From assembly GCF_000744455.1 (NCBI RefSeq), contig NZ_JQLY01000001.1, positions 2,200,501 through 2,264,500 on the forward strand: 64,000 bases of DNA, written 5' to 3'. The stretch comes from Methanobacterium sp. SMA-27 (GTDB taxonomy: Archaea > Methanobacteriota > Methanobacteria > Methanobacteriales > Methanobacteriaceae). Positions within the stretch are counted from its first letter, which is position 1; the number at the start of each line of letters is the position of its first letter. Below are positions 1-9,511 of this stretch, one piece after another. The position numbers and the translations under genes are program-made. The notes under the pieces were generated by a model. That model ran no database searches. It was given only the letters and a program-made list of their open reading frames with translations, and was not told the origin of the DNA.

Positions 1-626
1 TTCATTGCTTCCAAGGCCTTTCTCTCAATTTCGAAGTGTTTATTTTTTGAAAATCTTTTTACAAGCCCTACTAGCCATAGCGTTATTCTCTGACCTACAG
101 CCTCATTAATAGACATGATTAAAATTATAATAAAAACAACAATTAAAATGACAAGGGATACAATCAAAGCAAAAACAATCCATTCTGGAAGGCTAAGAAA
201 AGAAACAGAAAATATTATTGTTAAAATTGCCAAAAGAACAAATGGAAATGTGTCAAGTCCCCTATCTGCGATTACCGTAGCAAAGGCATTTTCCATTGGA
301 GCCTTTGTGTATTTTCCCAACATATATGCCCTAACAGGTTCTCCCCCTCCTCTAGCACTTGGTGTGATATTATTAACAGCAAGTCCAACCATTAACATTG
401 GAAAAACATGTCTTCTTTTTATGGATATTTTAAGTGAATGGATTGTGATGGACCATCTTTGGGTCCACATCCCATATATTATGAATTGAATTACAACTGC
501 CAATGCAATGTATAATGGATTTGCATTTTTCAGAGCACTTTCAATTTTTCCCGGGCCTATGTATAAAACCATTGCTGCCAGAATCCCTATTCCAACAAGT
601 AACAGTATAATAGTTTTATTATTCAT
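1..626 (-). CDS. Flippase-like integral membrane protein (lysylphosphatidylglycerol synthase TM family), 3' part beyond window
   Basis: About 208 codons are visible before the frame runs off the left edge. The protein opens with a hydrophobic segment (MNNKTIILLLVGIGILAAM) and has further membrane segments near residues 38-55 and 120-165. A conserved RGGGEPVRAYMLGK stretch near residue 88 is typical of the YbhN/UPF0104 family, whose members move or modify lipid-linked intermediates at the membrane. The start is the ATG at 624-626, behind a weak GGAAC. A glycosyltransferase gene on the same strand upstream suggests a shared surface-glycan or lipid role, but that is inference. The family call is fairly secure; the substrate is unknown. 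Confidence 0.8.
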   Translation of the reverse strand, partial: MNNKTIILLLVGIGILAAMVLYIGPGKIESALKNANPLYIALAVVIQFIIYGMWTQRWSITIHSLKISIKRRHVFPMLMVGLAVNNITPSARGGGEPVRAYMLGKYTKAPMENAFATVIADRGLDTFPFVLLAILTIIFSVSFLSLPEWIVFALIVSLVILIVVFIIILIMSINEAVGQRITLWLVGLVKRFSKNKHFEIERKALEAM

Positions 627-755
627 GATATTGTTCCTTTCAGATAATATTTGAATTAATTTGATACTTAAATTTATACAAATCTATATTGAATAGATTT
701 GATGTCTATTTAAGTGATAGCTATAATAAAATTTGTAAATAAAATATGAATATTG

Positions 756-1238
756 TCATATGTATATTACTTCAAAACTGAGATCATCTGTATCTAATAA
801 AACAACTGTTTTTTGCCCTGAAACATATCCACATACTTCACCAGGGTTTATAATCATTGTTTCACCATTCAATATTTCCATTTTATGAGTGTGACCCCTA
901 ATAACAACGTCATATTTTCCACATTTGGCAAGAGAATCCACAATTGCTTGGTTACTGCCATGGATGATTGAAAATTTCCAGCCCTCAACTGAAATTTCTT
1001 TAAAATCTTCTAAAATGCAGATTTCTTCATAAGCTACCTTAAGACCTTCTTTTTCACCGTCATTATTACCATAAATAGCAATAAATTCCGGATCTAGTTT
1101 TCTAAATTCTAATGCAGTGAATGGAGATATTAAATCTCCTGCATGTATTACAACGTCTACTTCTTCTTTGTTAAAAATTTTTACGGCTTTTCTAATAGCA
1201 TCAAGGTTGTCGTGGCTGTCAGACATTATCCCTATCAT
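756..1238 (-). CDS. YfcE/MJ0936-type metallophosphoesterase
   Basis: This 160-residue protein has the compact calcineurin-like phosphoesterase fold typical of MJ0936 and YfcE. Metal-binding motifs appear in the expected order: DSHDN at residues 7-11, GDL near 34-36, GNND at 57-60, a single His near 94 and GHTH near 115-118. Family members hydrolyse phosphodiesters with Mn or Ni; the natural substrate is not known. The length is normal. No clear Shine-Dalgarno precedes the ATG, so the mRNA may be leaderless. It stands alone between the flippase-like and glycosyltransferase genes. Confidence 0.9.
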   Translation of the reverse strand: MIGIMSDSHDNLDAIRKAVKIFNKEEVDVVIHAGDLISPFTALEFRKLDPEFIAIYGNNDGEKEGLKVAYEEICILEDFKEISVEGWKFSIIHGSNQAIVDSLAKCGKYDVVIRGHTHKMEILNGETMIINPGEVCGYVSGQKTVVLLDTDDLSFEVIYI

Positions 1239-1448
1239 AATATTACTATGTTTTATTTGATAATAATTTTTTTTGTTTTTATTAACATTATTAAACTAAT
1301 ATGAAAATTATATCTATTTTTTTACACAACTTTTTTAAGTGTCTAAGTCCAGTTTTCTATTGAATAATATACCCATATAACTAATTAATTTGAGAAACAG
1401 CCCTATTAAAATTATAAAGTTAATATTCTGTATTAAAATATTGTATTT

Positions 1449-3218
1449 TTATTTGGAATAAATTTTAATTAGACGATCAAGTTCTTTTAAAATTGCTTTG
1501 TTTCCATCCTGTTTGTATGATTTTAATGCTTCACTGTAAGTATCAAGTTTATTTAAAAATTGTTCAACAATATCCAATTCTAATTCTTCATGGAATTCCC
1601 CATATCCTAGTCTTTCCATATATATTGCATTTAATATTTGCTCGAACTGACCTTTTACGGGAATGCTGAGTATAGGTTTTTTTAAGTAAATAGATTCACT
1701 AATAAGGGTGAATCCTCCATTGGCTAATACAGCTTTACATGTTCCAAGATCTTTGAAGAACTGATCTTCATTAAATTCACGGAATATTAGGTTTTCATCT
1801 ACTTTTTCAAAATCAAACCCATATATTATGAAATTTTCATCCACTTTCTTAAGTACTTCTATAAGTTTTGAATTAGAAGTACTGGTCTGATAAACAAGTA
1901 CATGACCTCCTTTTACAGATTCTAAATTTAAAATTTCGTTCCTTAGAATGGGTGGGAAAATGGATACCTTATCAGAATTCTTAATTTCTGGATAGAAATA
2001 CGAAGTAATAAGATACTTTTGAGGTAACATAATGAATGATCTAACCACTCCTTCTGCCTTGAGTTTATCTCGGGAATATTTTCGCGGTACATCAATTTTA
2101 CAGTGTGTTATAACATGCATGTTGTCAATGCTGATCATAGGGACTCTTATGATCTTACTTAATATATTGGAATAAAATTCAAAGTCGGATATTATGAGTT
2201 CCGGTTTAAATTCATTCGCAATATTGTAAAGTAGTTTAATATTATCTTTAACATCACGAGGAAGGTTTTTCATAGCTTTTATGAACGTTTTTTTATCGTT
2301 TACTGCATTGTCTTCATAAACAGTATTAAAACCATGAATTTCATAAACATTGTCAAATTTCCCTGATAAGTACTCAAAAGCTCTGCTACTAGCAAATACA
2401 ACAACCTCATTTTCCTGTTTCAAATGATTTAACACGACAGAAGTCCTTATAGCATGGCCCATCCCTTCTCCACATGCAGCGTAAATTATTCGTGGTTTTG
2501 AACTAAAATTATCATTCTTTTCATGGCCGAACTTATAATCTAAATCTTCAGCACTGATTTTTTTCCCTCTGAAATCATAAATAGTACTTTTAGTGTATTT
2601 AAATGCTAGATCTTTTAGTCCTTCCTTTTCGAGTCTTCTTGTTGAAACCAGGAGTCTTGGATTCCTTAATACTTTGAACGTGCTTATTTTAGCAATTCTT
2701 TCGATGTAATCACTGTCCTCACCAAAATCCAATTCTTCATCAAAACCTTTTGCCTTTTCATGGAGAATTTTGGTAGTTAAAATTCCATAACATCCTGCAC
2801 CATGAGGTTTTATGGATTCCGCACGTTTCATAAAAAAGTTGGCAAATTTATGTAGTACTTTGTCAACATTACTATCACTTAAAGGTATGATCTGAGTGAT
2901 TGCGATTCCAAGTTCCTTCTCTTCGAATTCTTCAATTGCTGATTCAAGGTACCCTGCTGAAAGTACCACATCTGAATCTAAAAATAATAAATATTCTCCT
3001 TCAGCTATCTTGGCCCCGTTATTTCTACCAACAGCCGGTAAACCCCCATTTATTACTTTAGTACAGGATAATTTTGCAATTTCCTTTGTGCTATCTGTTG
3101 AGCCGGCATCGGCTATTATTATCTCATAATCTTTGAATTCCTGTTCTTCAATGCTGTAAAGGAGTTTTGGAAGGTATTCTTCCTCATTGTAAGTTGGTAT
3201 TATGATACTGAGCTTCAC
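1449..3218 (-). CDS. Two-domain glycosyltransferase: GT2 domain fused to a GT-B (MJ1255/MurG-like) domain
   Basis: The N-terminal 230 residues are a GT-A family 2 transferase: KLSIIIPTYNEEEYLP at the start, a DAGSTDS nucleotide-binding stretch and the DSDV metal-binding motif. From about residue 250 a second enzyme begins with IIYAACGEGMGHAIR, the glycine-rich opening of GT-B enzymes resembling MurG and MJ1255, and ends with a donor-site stretch NGGFTLISESIYLKKPILS. The frame is open to an ATG at 3239, but the GTG at 3216-3218 starts exactly at the family-typical KLSIIIPTYN and follows GAGGGTG, so I chose it (589 aa). It probably makes a surface glycolipid or glycan in two steps; substrates are unknown. 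Confidence 0.85.
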   Translation of the reverse strand: MKLSIIIPTYNEEEYLPKLLYSIEEQEFKDYEIIIADAGSTDSTKEIAKLSCTKVINGGLPAVGRNNGAKIAEGEYLLFLDSDVVLSAGYLESAIEEFEEKELGIAITQIIPLSDSNVDKVLHKFANFFMKRAESIKPHGAGCYGILTTKILHEKAKGFDEELDFGEDSDYIERIAKISTFKVLRNPRLLVSTRRLEKEGLKDLAFKYTKSTIYDFRGKKISAEDLDYKFGHEKNDNFSSKPRIIYAACGEGMGHAIRTSVVLNHLKQENEVVVFASSRAFEYLSGKFDNVYEIHGFNTVYEDNAVNDKKTFIKAMKNLPRDVKDNIKLLYNIANEFKPELIISDFEFYSNILSKIIRVPMISIDNMHVITHCKIDVPRKYSRDKLKAEGVVRSFIMLPQKYLITSYFYPEIKNSDKVSIFPPILRNEILNLESVKGGHVLVYQTSTSNSKLIEVLKKVDENFIIYGFDFEKVDENLIFREFNEDQFFKDLGTCKAVLANGGFTLISESIYLKKPILSIPVKGQFEQILNAIYMERLGYGEFHEELELDIVEQFLNKLDTYSEALKSYKQDGNKAILKELDRLIKIYSK

Positions 3219-3307
3219 ATTAATAATTAACACCCTCATCCATTTTATATTTAATGTTGATCTAATGATTTTGAATAATAATTAATCTTTGAATTTAATT
3301 GACTCTG

Positions 3308-4306
3308 CTAGAAAAAGGAATAGATATTCCATGAAACAAAATAAATAGGATAGTTTCCCTTAAATCGATTAAAAGTTTGGTTAAGAAATGTTAACTCATT
3401 TGTATCAGAAGATACATCAATTATTGTTTTTCCATTAATTGTTTTCTCATTCAAAATATTATAACCTTGAAGATCTACATTTCCATCTACGCCAAAAGTG
3501 GTTACTTCATATATATGAGGATTACTACCCATCAGACCCAATAAGACCCTTATCATCAGTAGTACAATTATAATAGTTGATGGTTTAATAAGATTTGATA
3601 AGGAAAATGGATTTTTAATTGAATAAATTATCAAAAGACCAAATAATCCAATAATTGATGGGGATGAGAATAATCCGCCGTCCACCATTCCTATTAATGT
3701 AGTTGAAAGCGCAAATGCAAGTAAAATTTTTTGTGAATCTGTTCTATTTTTAATGGAAAAAAGTCCTAAAATGTATACAATTGGAAAAACAGCAAAAATT
3801 ATCGAAGCAAATTTTGGGACATATTGTGCTAGGGAAATCCCAGTATGAATATTCAATGGTACGTATATCCCTGTATCACTAATTAAAATGCCCAACATGG
3901 ATTTAAAGATGTGACTGTGTATAATACTGCTTGTACTTATGCTTGGAGATGTTGAAATGAAAGTTGTGAATATAGAAACACCAAATTTGGATCTAATCCA
4001 TATTTCAAATAATAATCCAATTATATATGTGGTTAAAGCTAGGATGATTACTAATTTGAGATAATAATTTCCGTTTTTTGAAGATATTTTAGAATTTTCA
4101 AAAAATTTAGAATTTTTCATTAATTGATTTATTATTAATATGCTTCCCATTAAGAAGAAGAATATAATTGATTTACCTTCAGATGAACCCATTAAAAATG
4201 GATATGTAATTTGTAACATTATTGTATCGAGAGATCTTATGAAAATAGTCAAGACACCGATTACAATCATGACTATCCCAATTATACTCAAACGATTAAT
4301 ATGCAA
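3308..4306 (-). CDS. Hypothetical polytopic membrane protein
   Basis: I do not recognise the family. The 332-residue product has roughly eight hydrophobic segments (near residues 8-27, 48-62, 80-103, 165-187, 195-212, 216-232 and 240-262) and a C-terminal soluble tail of about 70 residues. The start is TTG at 4306, with GGTGG four bases upstream. A Ser/Thr-rich stretch (TSPSISTSSII) near residue 125 probably lies in an extracytoplasmic loop. It sits between envelope genes on the same strand but is separated from both by AT-rich gaps of about 70 and 250 bp. Confidence 0.65.
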   Translation of the reverse strand: MHINRLSIIGIVMIVIGVLTIFIRSLDTIMLQITYPFLMGSSEGKSIIFFFLMGSILIINQLMKNSKFFENSKISSKNGNYYLKLVIILALTTYIIGLLFEIWIRSKFGVSIFTTFISTSPSISTSSIIHSHIFKSMLGILISDTGIYVPLNIHTGISLAQYVPKFASIIFAVFPIVYILGLFSIKNRTDSQKILLAFALSTTLIGMVDGGLFSSPSIIGLFGLLIIYSIKNPFSLSNLIKPSTIIIVLLMIRVLLGLMGSNPHIYEVTTFGVDGNVDLQGYNILNEKTINGKTIIDVSSDTNELTFLNQTFNRFKGNYPIYFVSWNIYSFF

Positions 4307-4561
4307 TGAACCACCTAATTAATTACCTATATCGACGTTTTTATTCTTAACCAAACTTTTAATTATTCTATTTAATTGAAAAGAATTTTTTTAAATAATT
4401 TTTAATCTTTCAATTAGGTTATATTAATAGAATTTATACTTTACTAGAAATTAAAAAGTAAAAATTGGTTAATAATATTTTAAAAAAAATAAATTAAGAA
4501 GGCTAAATCTTCTTTTAATCTATTATGCCCTCGATTAGATTTAAAAAATTCTAAAAATTTT

Positions 4562-5635
4562 TTAATCTATTAAAGGTAATAATACTTCGGTTGATCTTCC
4601 TGTATTCACAATCCAATTCATTCTTGTCTTTAGCTGACTGAATGTTAACGTTCTGTAACCATATGAAGGATCTGCAATCTTAACGAGCCCGCTGTTAATG
4701 TTAATTCCCATCAAAACAACATAATGTCCAGAGGTATTTGGATTTATAAAGGACTCAATGTGTAAGATTACAGGATGATTATGAACTAAATAATTTCTAA
4801 GTCCGCTCCAGCCCTTTGACGAGAATGTTACATCACTTAAATTAAAATGGGTACCATATTTCAAATTCACCCTTTTTACAGCCGTTATAAGCCCTGTGTG
4901 ACTTGTTCCAATATTAGAATTAGAACTTGCATAGGATGCCAGGCCCATTTCATTTAGGTTCATACCGAAATTTGAAATTGCCATTTTTAGAGATGATGGA
5001 CCGCAAGTATAAGATGTATCCTGATGATCATACACAATGTTTTTAAGTGAAACCCATCCGTCCGGATAGTTACTTGTAACTATTTTCAAACCTTGTGTCG
5101 CTATGATATTCTGAAAAAATGATATATTGATCTGTTTAGTTCCATAACTCACATACTTGGGTAACCTGTTGTTTTGCTTATAGAATGTTTGAACCCTTGA
5201 TATTCCATCTTTCATTTGGGCTAAATTAATTGGTGAAACAGTAAAACGAGTTGTATAATTAGAAACTCTATTTCCCGCCAAATCAGTTACACTTCCAGAA
5301 TTTAATGTAAGGGAATATTTTACTCCACTTGCCAATGTTGAAGATGGTGTAACTGTTAGAATGTTATAACTAATGGATTTCTGACTATATATGGTCTTTC
5401 CACTAATTGTTTTTAGTGATATATTTTTGTTCCCAAATTTGATTTTTTCGCTAAATTTTACTTTGATGTTTTTTGTTGATGTTACAATGCTATTGTTTGC
5501 AGGAGTAACTAAAGTTACTTTTGGTGTTGTATGGTCTGTTAATGAGACATTGCTTGCTGCTGATGTCGTGTTCACATTTATAAAAATTGCCAATCCAAAC
5601 AGCAATAACACCGATAATAATAATTTTTTATTAAT
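4562..5635 (-). CDS. Secreted Ig-like / pseudomurein-binding / C39-like cysteine peptidase, probable AUU start
   Basis: Three regions are visible: a Big_5-like Ig domain (about residues 36-135, VTLVTPANNSIV to TTRFTV), one pseudomurein-binding repeat (about 143-180, ISRVQTFYKQNNRLPKYV) and a C39-like papain-fold domain with TCGPSSL, GHYVVLMG and IADPSYG supplying the Cys, His and Asp. It is probably exported and acts on, or is held by, the pseudomurein wall. The first conventional start is GTG 5611, which has no Shine-Dalgarno and would remove the charged n-region of the signal peptide. The frame upstream encodes INKKLLLS behind GGGGGCGGT, so I place the start at ATT 5633-5635 (357 aa). The stop TGA at 5654-5656 closes the frame above it. 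Confidence 0.8.
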   Translation of the reverse strand: MNKKLLLSVLLLFGLAIFINVNTTSAASNVSLTDHTTPKVTLVTPANNSIVTSTKNIKVKFSEKIKFGNKNISLKTISGKTIYSQKSISYNILTVTPSSTLASGVKYSLTLNSGSVTDLAGNRVSNYTTRFTVSPINLAQMKDGISRVQTFYKQNNRLPKYVSYGTKQINISFFQNIIATQGLKIVTSNYPDGWVSLKNIVYDHQDTSYTCGPSSLKMAISNFGMNLNEMGLASYASSNSNIGTSHTGLITAVKRVNLKYGTHFNLSDVTFSSKGWSGLRNYLVHNHPVILHIESFINPNTSGHYVVLMGININSGLVKIADPSYGYRTLTFSQLKTRMNWIVNTGRSTEVLLPLID

Positions 5636-5647
5636 TATACCGCCCCC
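5633..5647 (-). promoter_or_regulatory. Shine-Dalgarno and putative ATT start of the secreted peptidase
   Basis: On the minus strand GGGGGCGGT (5647-5639) is followed by ATA ATT AAT AAA AAA. No ATG, GTG or TTG occurs in frame between the upstream stop and GTG 5611. ATT (or the adjacent ATA) sits at normal spacing and restores a Lys-Lys signal-peptide n-region. Confidence 0.6.
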
Positions 5648-5663
5648 TATGTCTCAAAAATCA

Positions 5664-6177
5664 ATATTAAGAATTTCCAGACATATAAAATAATTAAGCA
5701 AACAATAACATTTAAACACTTCGGTAACCAAAACAAGTGAAAAAAGCTATTAAACCAATTTTTATGCTTAAAAACCCATAAAAACCTATTTAATTAATTT
5801 GTAATGAATAAACCTTCTTTGCTTATATTTTTAATAAAGGAGGTCATTTAAAATATTAATTATCAAAAAAAGGTGTCTACGCTGTGTTTTTTGATACTAT
5901 GATCAACTTGAATCATCAATCATCTATATGTTAGGGAAACACATTTCATTTCACAGGACCACTGATGTTGCTTTAATGTTTTTATGGATTTAAAATTATT
6001 CTAATATAATTTTGCAGGATTTCTGTCCATCTTAATTATACTTAATAAAAATTTATTAAAAAATTTTAATCTAAAACTTAAATTTTAATATCTATCCCTA
6101 TTCATATCTATAATAATAATTTTAATATGTTTGAAAATCAAACTAGTTTATAAAAATAGTAATTAGGAGGTTTAAAA
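5664..6177. other. Long AT-rich intergenic region with one perfect hairpin
   Basis: About 510 bp between divergent genes (secreted peptidase leftward, SPFH gene rightward). I find no convincing ORF. It holds a perfect 10-bp inverted repeat (listed separately) just after an isolated AAAGGAGG, plus AT-rich stretches that must contain promoters for both neighbours. A stable RNA cannot be excluded. Confidence 0.5.
5861..5896. repeat. Perfect inverted repeat, 10-nt arms
   Basis: TATCAAAAAA at 5861-5870 pairs exactly with TTTTTTGATA at 5887-5896 around a 16-nt loop, AGGTGTCTACGCTGTG, that is more GC-rich than its surroundings. It could be a terminator, a regulator-binding site or part of a small RNA. 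Confidence 0.6.
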
Positions 6178-6960
6178 ATGGATTGGTTTTCATTAATTAT
6201 TATTTTGGTTATAATCTTGATTATTTTGGGCTTATCAATACGGATAGTTAATCAATATGAAAGAGGCGTTGTTTTTCGTGTAGGAAAAGTTATAGGAGTT
6301 AAAGAACCAGGATTAAGGTTAATAATACCTTTAATAGATCGTATGGTTAAGGCTTCATTACAGATAGTTACTATGCCTATACCTTCTCAGAAGATCATTA
6401 CAGAAGACAATGTTTCAATAGATGTGGCTGCAGTTGCCTATTTTAAGATTGTAGATCCCTATAAAGCTGTTGTTGAAGTAGAAAATTACAGTAGGGCAGT
6501 GAATCAGATATCACAAACAACTGTTAGAAGTGTTGTTGGACAGTTCAATCTCGATGAAATCCTTTCAGAAACGCCTAAAATTAACCTTAAAATTAAGGAA
6601 ATTATAGACAAACACAGTGAACCATGGGGAATAAACGTCACCACTGTAGAAATAAAAGATATTAAACTTCCAGACACCATGAAACGTGTTATTGCAATGC
6701 AAGCTGAGGCAGAAAGGGAGAAAAGAGCAAAAATTATTGCTGCAGAAGGGGAATATCTTTCAGCAACCAAACTGGGGGATGCCGCAGATATAATATCTCA
6801 ACATCCAATAGCTTTACAACTCAGAATAATGCAAGTACTGAATCAAATAGCTGTTGAGAAAAATTCAACTATAATATTCCCTGCACCACTTATGAACAGC
6901 ATAACTGACATTGCAAACTTCTTGAAAGAAGAAAATAAAGAAGCAGTCGATAAAAAGTAA
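6178..6960 (+). CDS. SPFH/band 7 protein (stomatin-like, slipin)
   Basis: One N-terminal membrane anchor (residues 5-24) is followed by a band 7 domain: [16 protein letters not shown], the [11 protein letters not shown] stretch and a C-terminal helical segment starting at [19 protein letters not shown], which resembles the slipin oligomerisation helix. The 260-residue length is normal. Family members form ring-shaped membrane scaffolds and often partner with an NfeD-type protease; no NfeD gene is adjacent here. A strong AGGAGGT precedes the ATG with good spacing. It is monocistronic, followed about 150 bp later by trkH. Confidence 0.92.
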   Translation: MDWFSLIIILVIILIILGLSIRIVNQYERGVVFRVGKVIGVKEPGLRLIIPLIDRMVKASLQIVTMPIPSQKIITEDNVSIDVAAVAYFKIVDPYKAVVEVENYSRAVNQISQTTVRSVVGQFNLDEILSETPKINLKIKEIIDKHSEPWGINVTTVEIKDIKLPDTMKRVIAMQAEAEREKRAKIIAAEGEYLSATKLGDAADIISQHPIALQLRIMQVLNQIAVEKNSTIIFPAPLMNSITDIANFLKEENKEAVDKK

Positions 6961-7109
6961 GAATGAAACATGATTTAAATTGAATATATATAAATTTTGT
7001 TTCTTAGAAGGAGTTAAAATTAGAATAGCAACTTTAAGAATTTTGATTTAACTCCAATATTATTTTTTTCTCTAAATATTTATATTAGATCAACCATTAT
7101 CATAGGATA

Positions 7110-8558
7110 ATGATAGGTTATCTAAGAAAGAAAGATTTCTATTTGATTTTTAAAAATCTTGGAATCGTAATGGAAGGTGTTGGCGTTGTAATGTTAATAC
7201 CATTAATTGTTGCACTAATATACGGTGAAAACAATTATGGTGGCTTTTTGATATCAGGTATCCTATCAATTTCTATAGGATATATTTTTAGGCGATTTTT
7301 TCCAGCTAAAGTCAACTTACGACTTAAACATGGAATGATAATAGCAGGTTTTGCCTGGCTTTGGGCAGCACTTATGGGGAGTATCTGCCTGATGTATTCA
7401 ACAGATGTTAGTTTTTTAAATGCCTACTTTGAAAGTATGTCTGCATGGACTGGAAGTGGGCTTTCAATATATCTTGATGTAGAAATACTCCCTAAATCAG
7501 TTCTATTTTTGCGAAGCCTAGAACAGTGGGTTGGTGGTCTTGGAGTTGTTATTGTCGTAATAGGTATTTTAATTCGTCCAGGAACCACTGCAGCCAGGCT
7601 TTACAAAGCAGAAGCCCGTGAAGAGAAGATTAAACCCAGTATAACCAATACAGTTAAAACCATCTGGTGGATTTACCTTTTTTACACGGTATTAGGTATT
7701 GTTCTTTATGTTCTTGCAGGTATGTCACTTTTTGATGCTATAAACAACTGCTTCACTAACCTTTCAACCGGTGGAATGTCCATTAAAAACAATAATATTG
7801 GCGCCTACAACAGCAACATCATAACCATAATCACAATTGTGTTAATGGTTATAGGAGGAACAAGTTTTCTAGTACACTACAAAGCTCTTAAGGGAAGAGT
7901 TTTAGACGTTTTCAAAGATATACAATTTCAGGCAATGATCATCATTGTGACCCTATTTTCAATACTTCTTTTAATATATTCTCATTTTACAAGCCTCAAT
8001 TCTGTTTTTTACGTTGTTTCAGCCCTTAGTTGTACCGGCTCCAGCACACTACCGATAAGTACACAAGCAGGGTGGACAGACTTTTCAAAAGTTATACTTG
8101 CTGCGTGTATGATAATTGGTATGGCAGCTGGTTCAACAAGCGGTGCAATAAAGCTCATAAGGATTGTTACACTTGTAAAAGGAATTTACTGGGAAATTAT
8201 TAAGATTTTATCGCCTGAAGGATCCGTACTTCCAAGAAAAATTGCAGGTAAAACTGTTCAGGATGCAGAAATAAAAGAAGCAGGAAGTTACACATTTTTA
8301 TATTTGTTCATCATTTTTATTACATGGCTGGTTTTCATGGCTTATGGATACGGAGGAATAGATTCATTTTTTGAGATTTCATCAGCACAAGGTAATGTTG
8401 GTCTTTCAGTAGGCATAACCTCTCCAACCATGCCTAAAATTCCAGAAATATTCCTTATATTCGGTATGTGGGTAGGTAGAATTGAAATCATACCCGCACT
8501 CGTTCTCCTTAAAGGAGGTTTTGATCTTTTCAAAAGATTTAATAGGTCCAAAGCTTAA
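7110..8558 (+). CDS. trkH: TrkH/KtrB-type potassium uptake channel subunit
   Basis: The 482-residue polytopic protein has the four pore repeats of the Trk/Ktr/HKT superfamily. Visible filter and pore-helix stretches are SMSAWTGSGLS (near 110), NLSTGGMS (near 222), SALSCTGSSTLPIS (near 306) and SAQGNVGLSVG (near 430), each carrying the conserved glycine. A membrane-facing RSLEQWVGGLGV segment near residue 134 is also typical. It imports potassium, gated by a cytoplasmic TrkA/KtrA ring, which is encoded by the next gene about 115 bp downstream. The Shine-Dalgarno (AGGA) is unusually close to the ATG. Confidence 0.95.
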   Translation: MIGYLRKKDFYLIFKNLGIVMEGVGVVMLIPLIVALIYGENNYGGFLISGILSISIGYIFRRFFPAKVNLRLKHGMIIAGFAWLWAALMGSICLMYSTDVSFLNAYFESMSAWTGSGLSIYLDVEILPKSVLFLRSLEQWVGGLGVVIVVIGILIRPGTTAARLYKAEAREEKIKPSITNTVKTIWWIYLFYTVLGIVLYVLAGMSLFDAINNCFTNLSTGGMSIKNNNIGAYNSNIITIITIVLMVIGGTSFLVHYKALKGRVLDVFKDIQFQAMIIIVTLFSILLLIYSHFTSLNSVFYVVSALSCTGSSTLPISTQAGWTDFSKVILAACMIIGMAAGSTSGAIKLIRIVTLVKGIYWEIIKILSPEGSVLPRKIAGKTVQDAEIKEAGSYTFLYLFIIFITWLVFMAYGYGGIDSFFEISSAQGNVGLSVGITSPTMPKIPEIFLIFGMWVGRIEIIPALVLLKGGFDLFKRFNRSKA

Positions 8559-8673
8559 TGAGATAAAATACTTCAAAAATAAAAAAAAATAAAAAACAAC
8601 CATCATTATTTTGAAGGTTGAATTAAAACTACAATAAAAATAAAATTTAACTAAATTTTAGCTGGTGTATCAA

Positions 8674-9324
8674 ATGTATATAGTTATAATGGGTGGCGGA
8701 AGAGTCGGACTTAACCTGGCTTCATCCCTGGTTGCAGGAGGACACGATGTTACCCTCATTGAAAATGATTCAAAATTATGTAACAATGCAGCAAGCGGAC
8801 TAGATGCTCTAGTCATATGCGGTAATGGAACAGATATAAAAACCCTTGAAGAAGCAAATATAGGTGATGCTGATGTTTTTGTAGCGGCAACGGGACACGA
8901 TGAAGCAAATCTCCTGTCATGTATCCTTGTTAAAGATTATAATATAAAAAAAATAATTGCTAGGGTCAGTAACCCTGATCATGAGGATGCATTTAAAAAG
9001 GTAGGTATAGATGACGTTATAAGTCCGGAACTTACAGCAGCCAGCTACCTAGAAAAACTCATAATTCGTCCTAAAATTGCTGATCTCATAATTATTGGAA
9101 AGGGAAATGCAGAGTTACTTGAAATTCAAGTAGAAAATAAGCATATAATAGGAAAACGAATAATGGATGTTAGTCCTACTGATGATTTTATAATAGCTGC
9201 ATTATATAAAAACGGTGAGATAACCATTCCAAAGAAAGAAGACATCCTAAATAAGGGAAATAGAATTTCTGTACTTGTTAAAATAAATGCAGTGAAGAAA
9301 ACAACAAAACTTTTCACAGCCTAA
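8674..9324 (+). CDS. trkA: TrkA-type RCK regulatory subunit of the potassium channel
   Basis: An N-terminal RCK/Rossmann domain begins [16 protein letters not shown] (GxGxxG-type loop) with an acidic residue at the end of strand two (TLIEND), binding NAD(H) or ATP. A C-terminal RCK_C domain follows from about residue 140. The 216-aa length equals the usual single RCK plus TrkA_C unit. The frame opens at GTG 8665, but that GTG is itself part of the GGTG Shine-Dalgarno for ATG 8674, so I start there. It forms the gating ring beneath the product of the upstream trkH gene. Confidence 0.94.
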   Translation: MYIVIMGGGRVGLNLASSLVAGGHDVTLIENDSKLCNNAASGLDALVICGNGTDIKTLEEANIGDADVFVAATGHDEANLLSCILVKDYNIKKIIARVSNPDHEDAFKKVGIDDVISPELTAASYLEKLIIRPKIADLIIIGKGNAELLEIQVENKHIIGKRIMDVSPTDDFIIAALYKNGEITIPKKEDILNKGNRISVLVKINAVKKTTKLFTA

Positions 9325-9511
9325 ATAGGAACAAAATATCAATTCAGCCCGTTTATTAATGTCAAGTTACCAATTAATTAGGAAAACTTAAATATTTTCT
9401 TTTGTAGGGTAATTAAATTGATTAATTCGTTTGATTGTACAATAATATTTAATGAATACTCTTAAAATAATTTAATTTTCTTTGACTTTTCTAATTTTAA
9501 AAAAATTGAAA

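Noticed and set aside
115..489. A 124-codon plus-strand frame at the left edge
   Set aside because: It is antisense to the flippase-like gene, whose family motif and start signal are clear.
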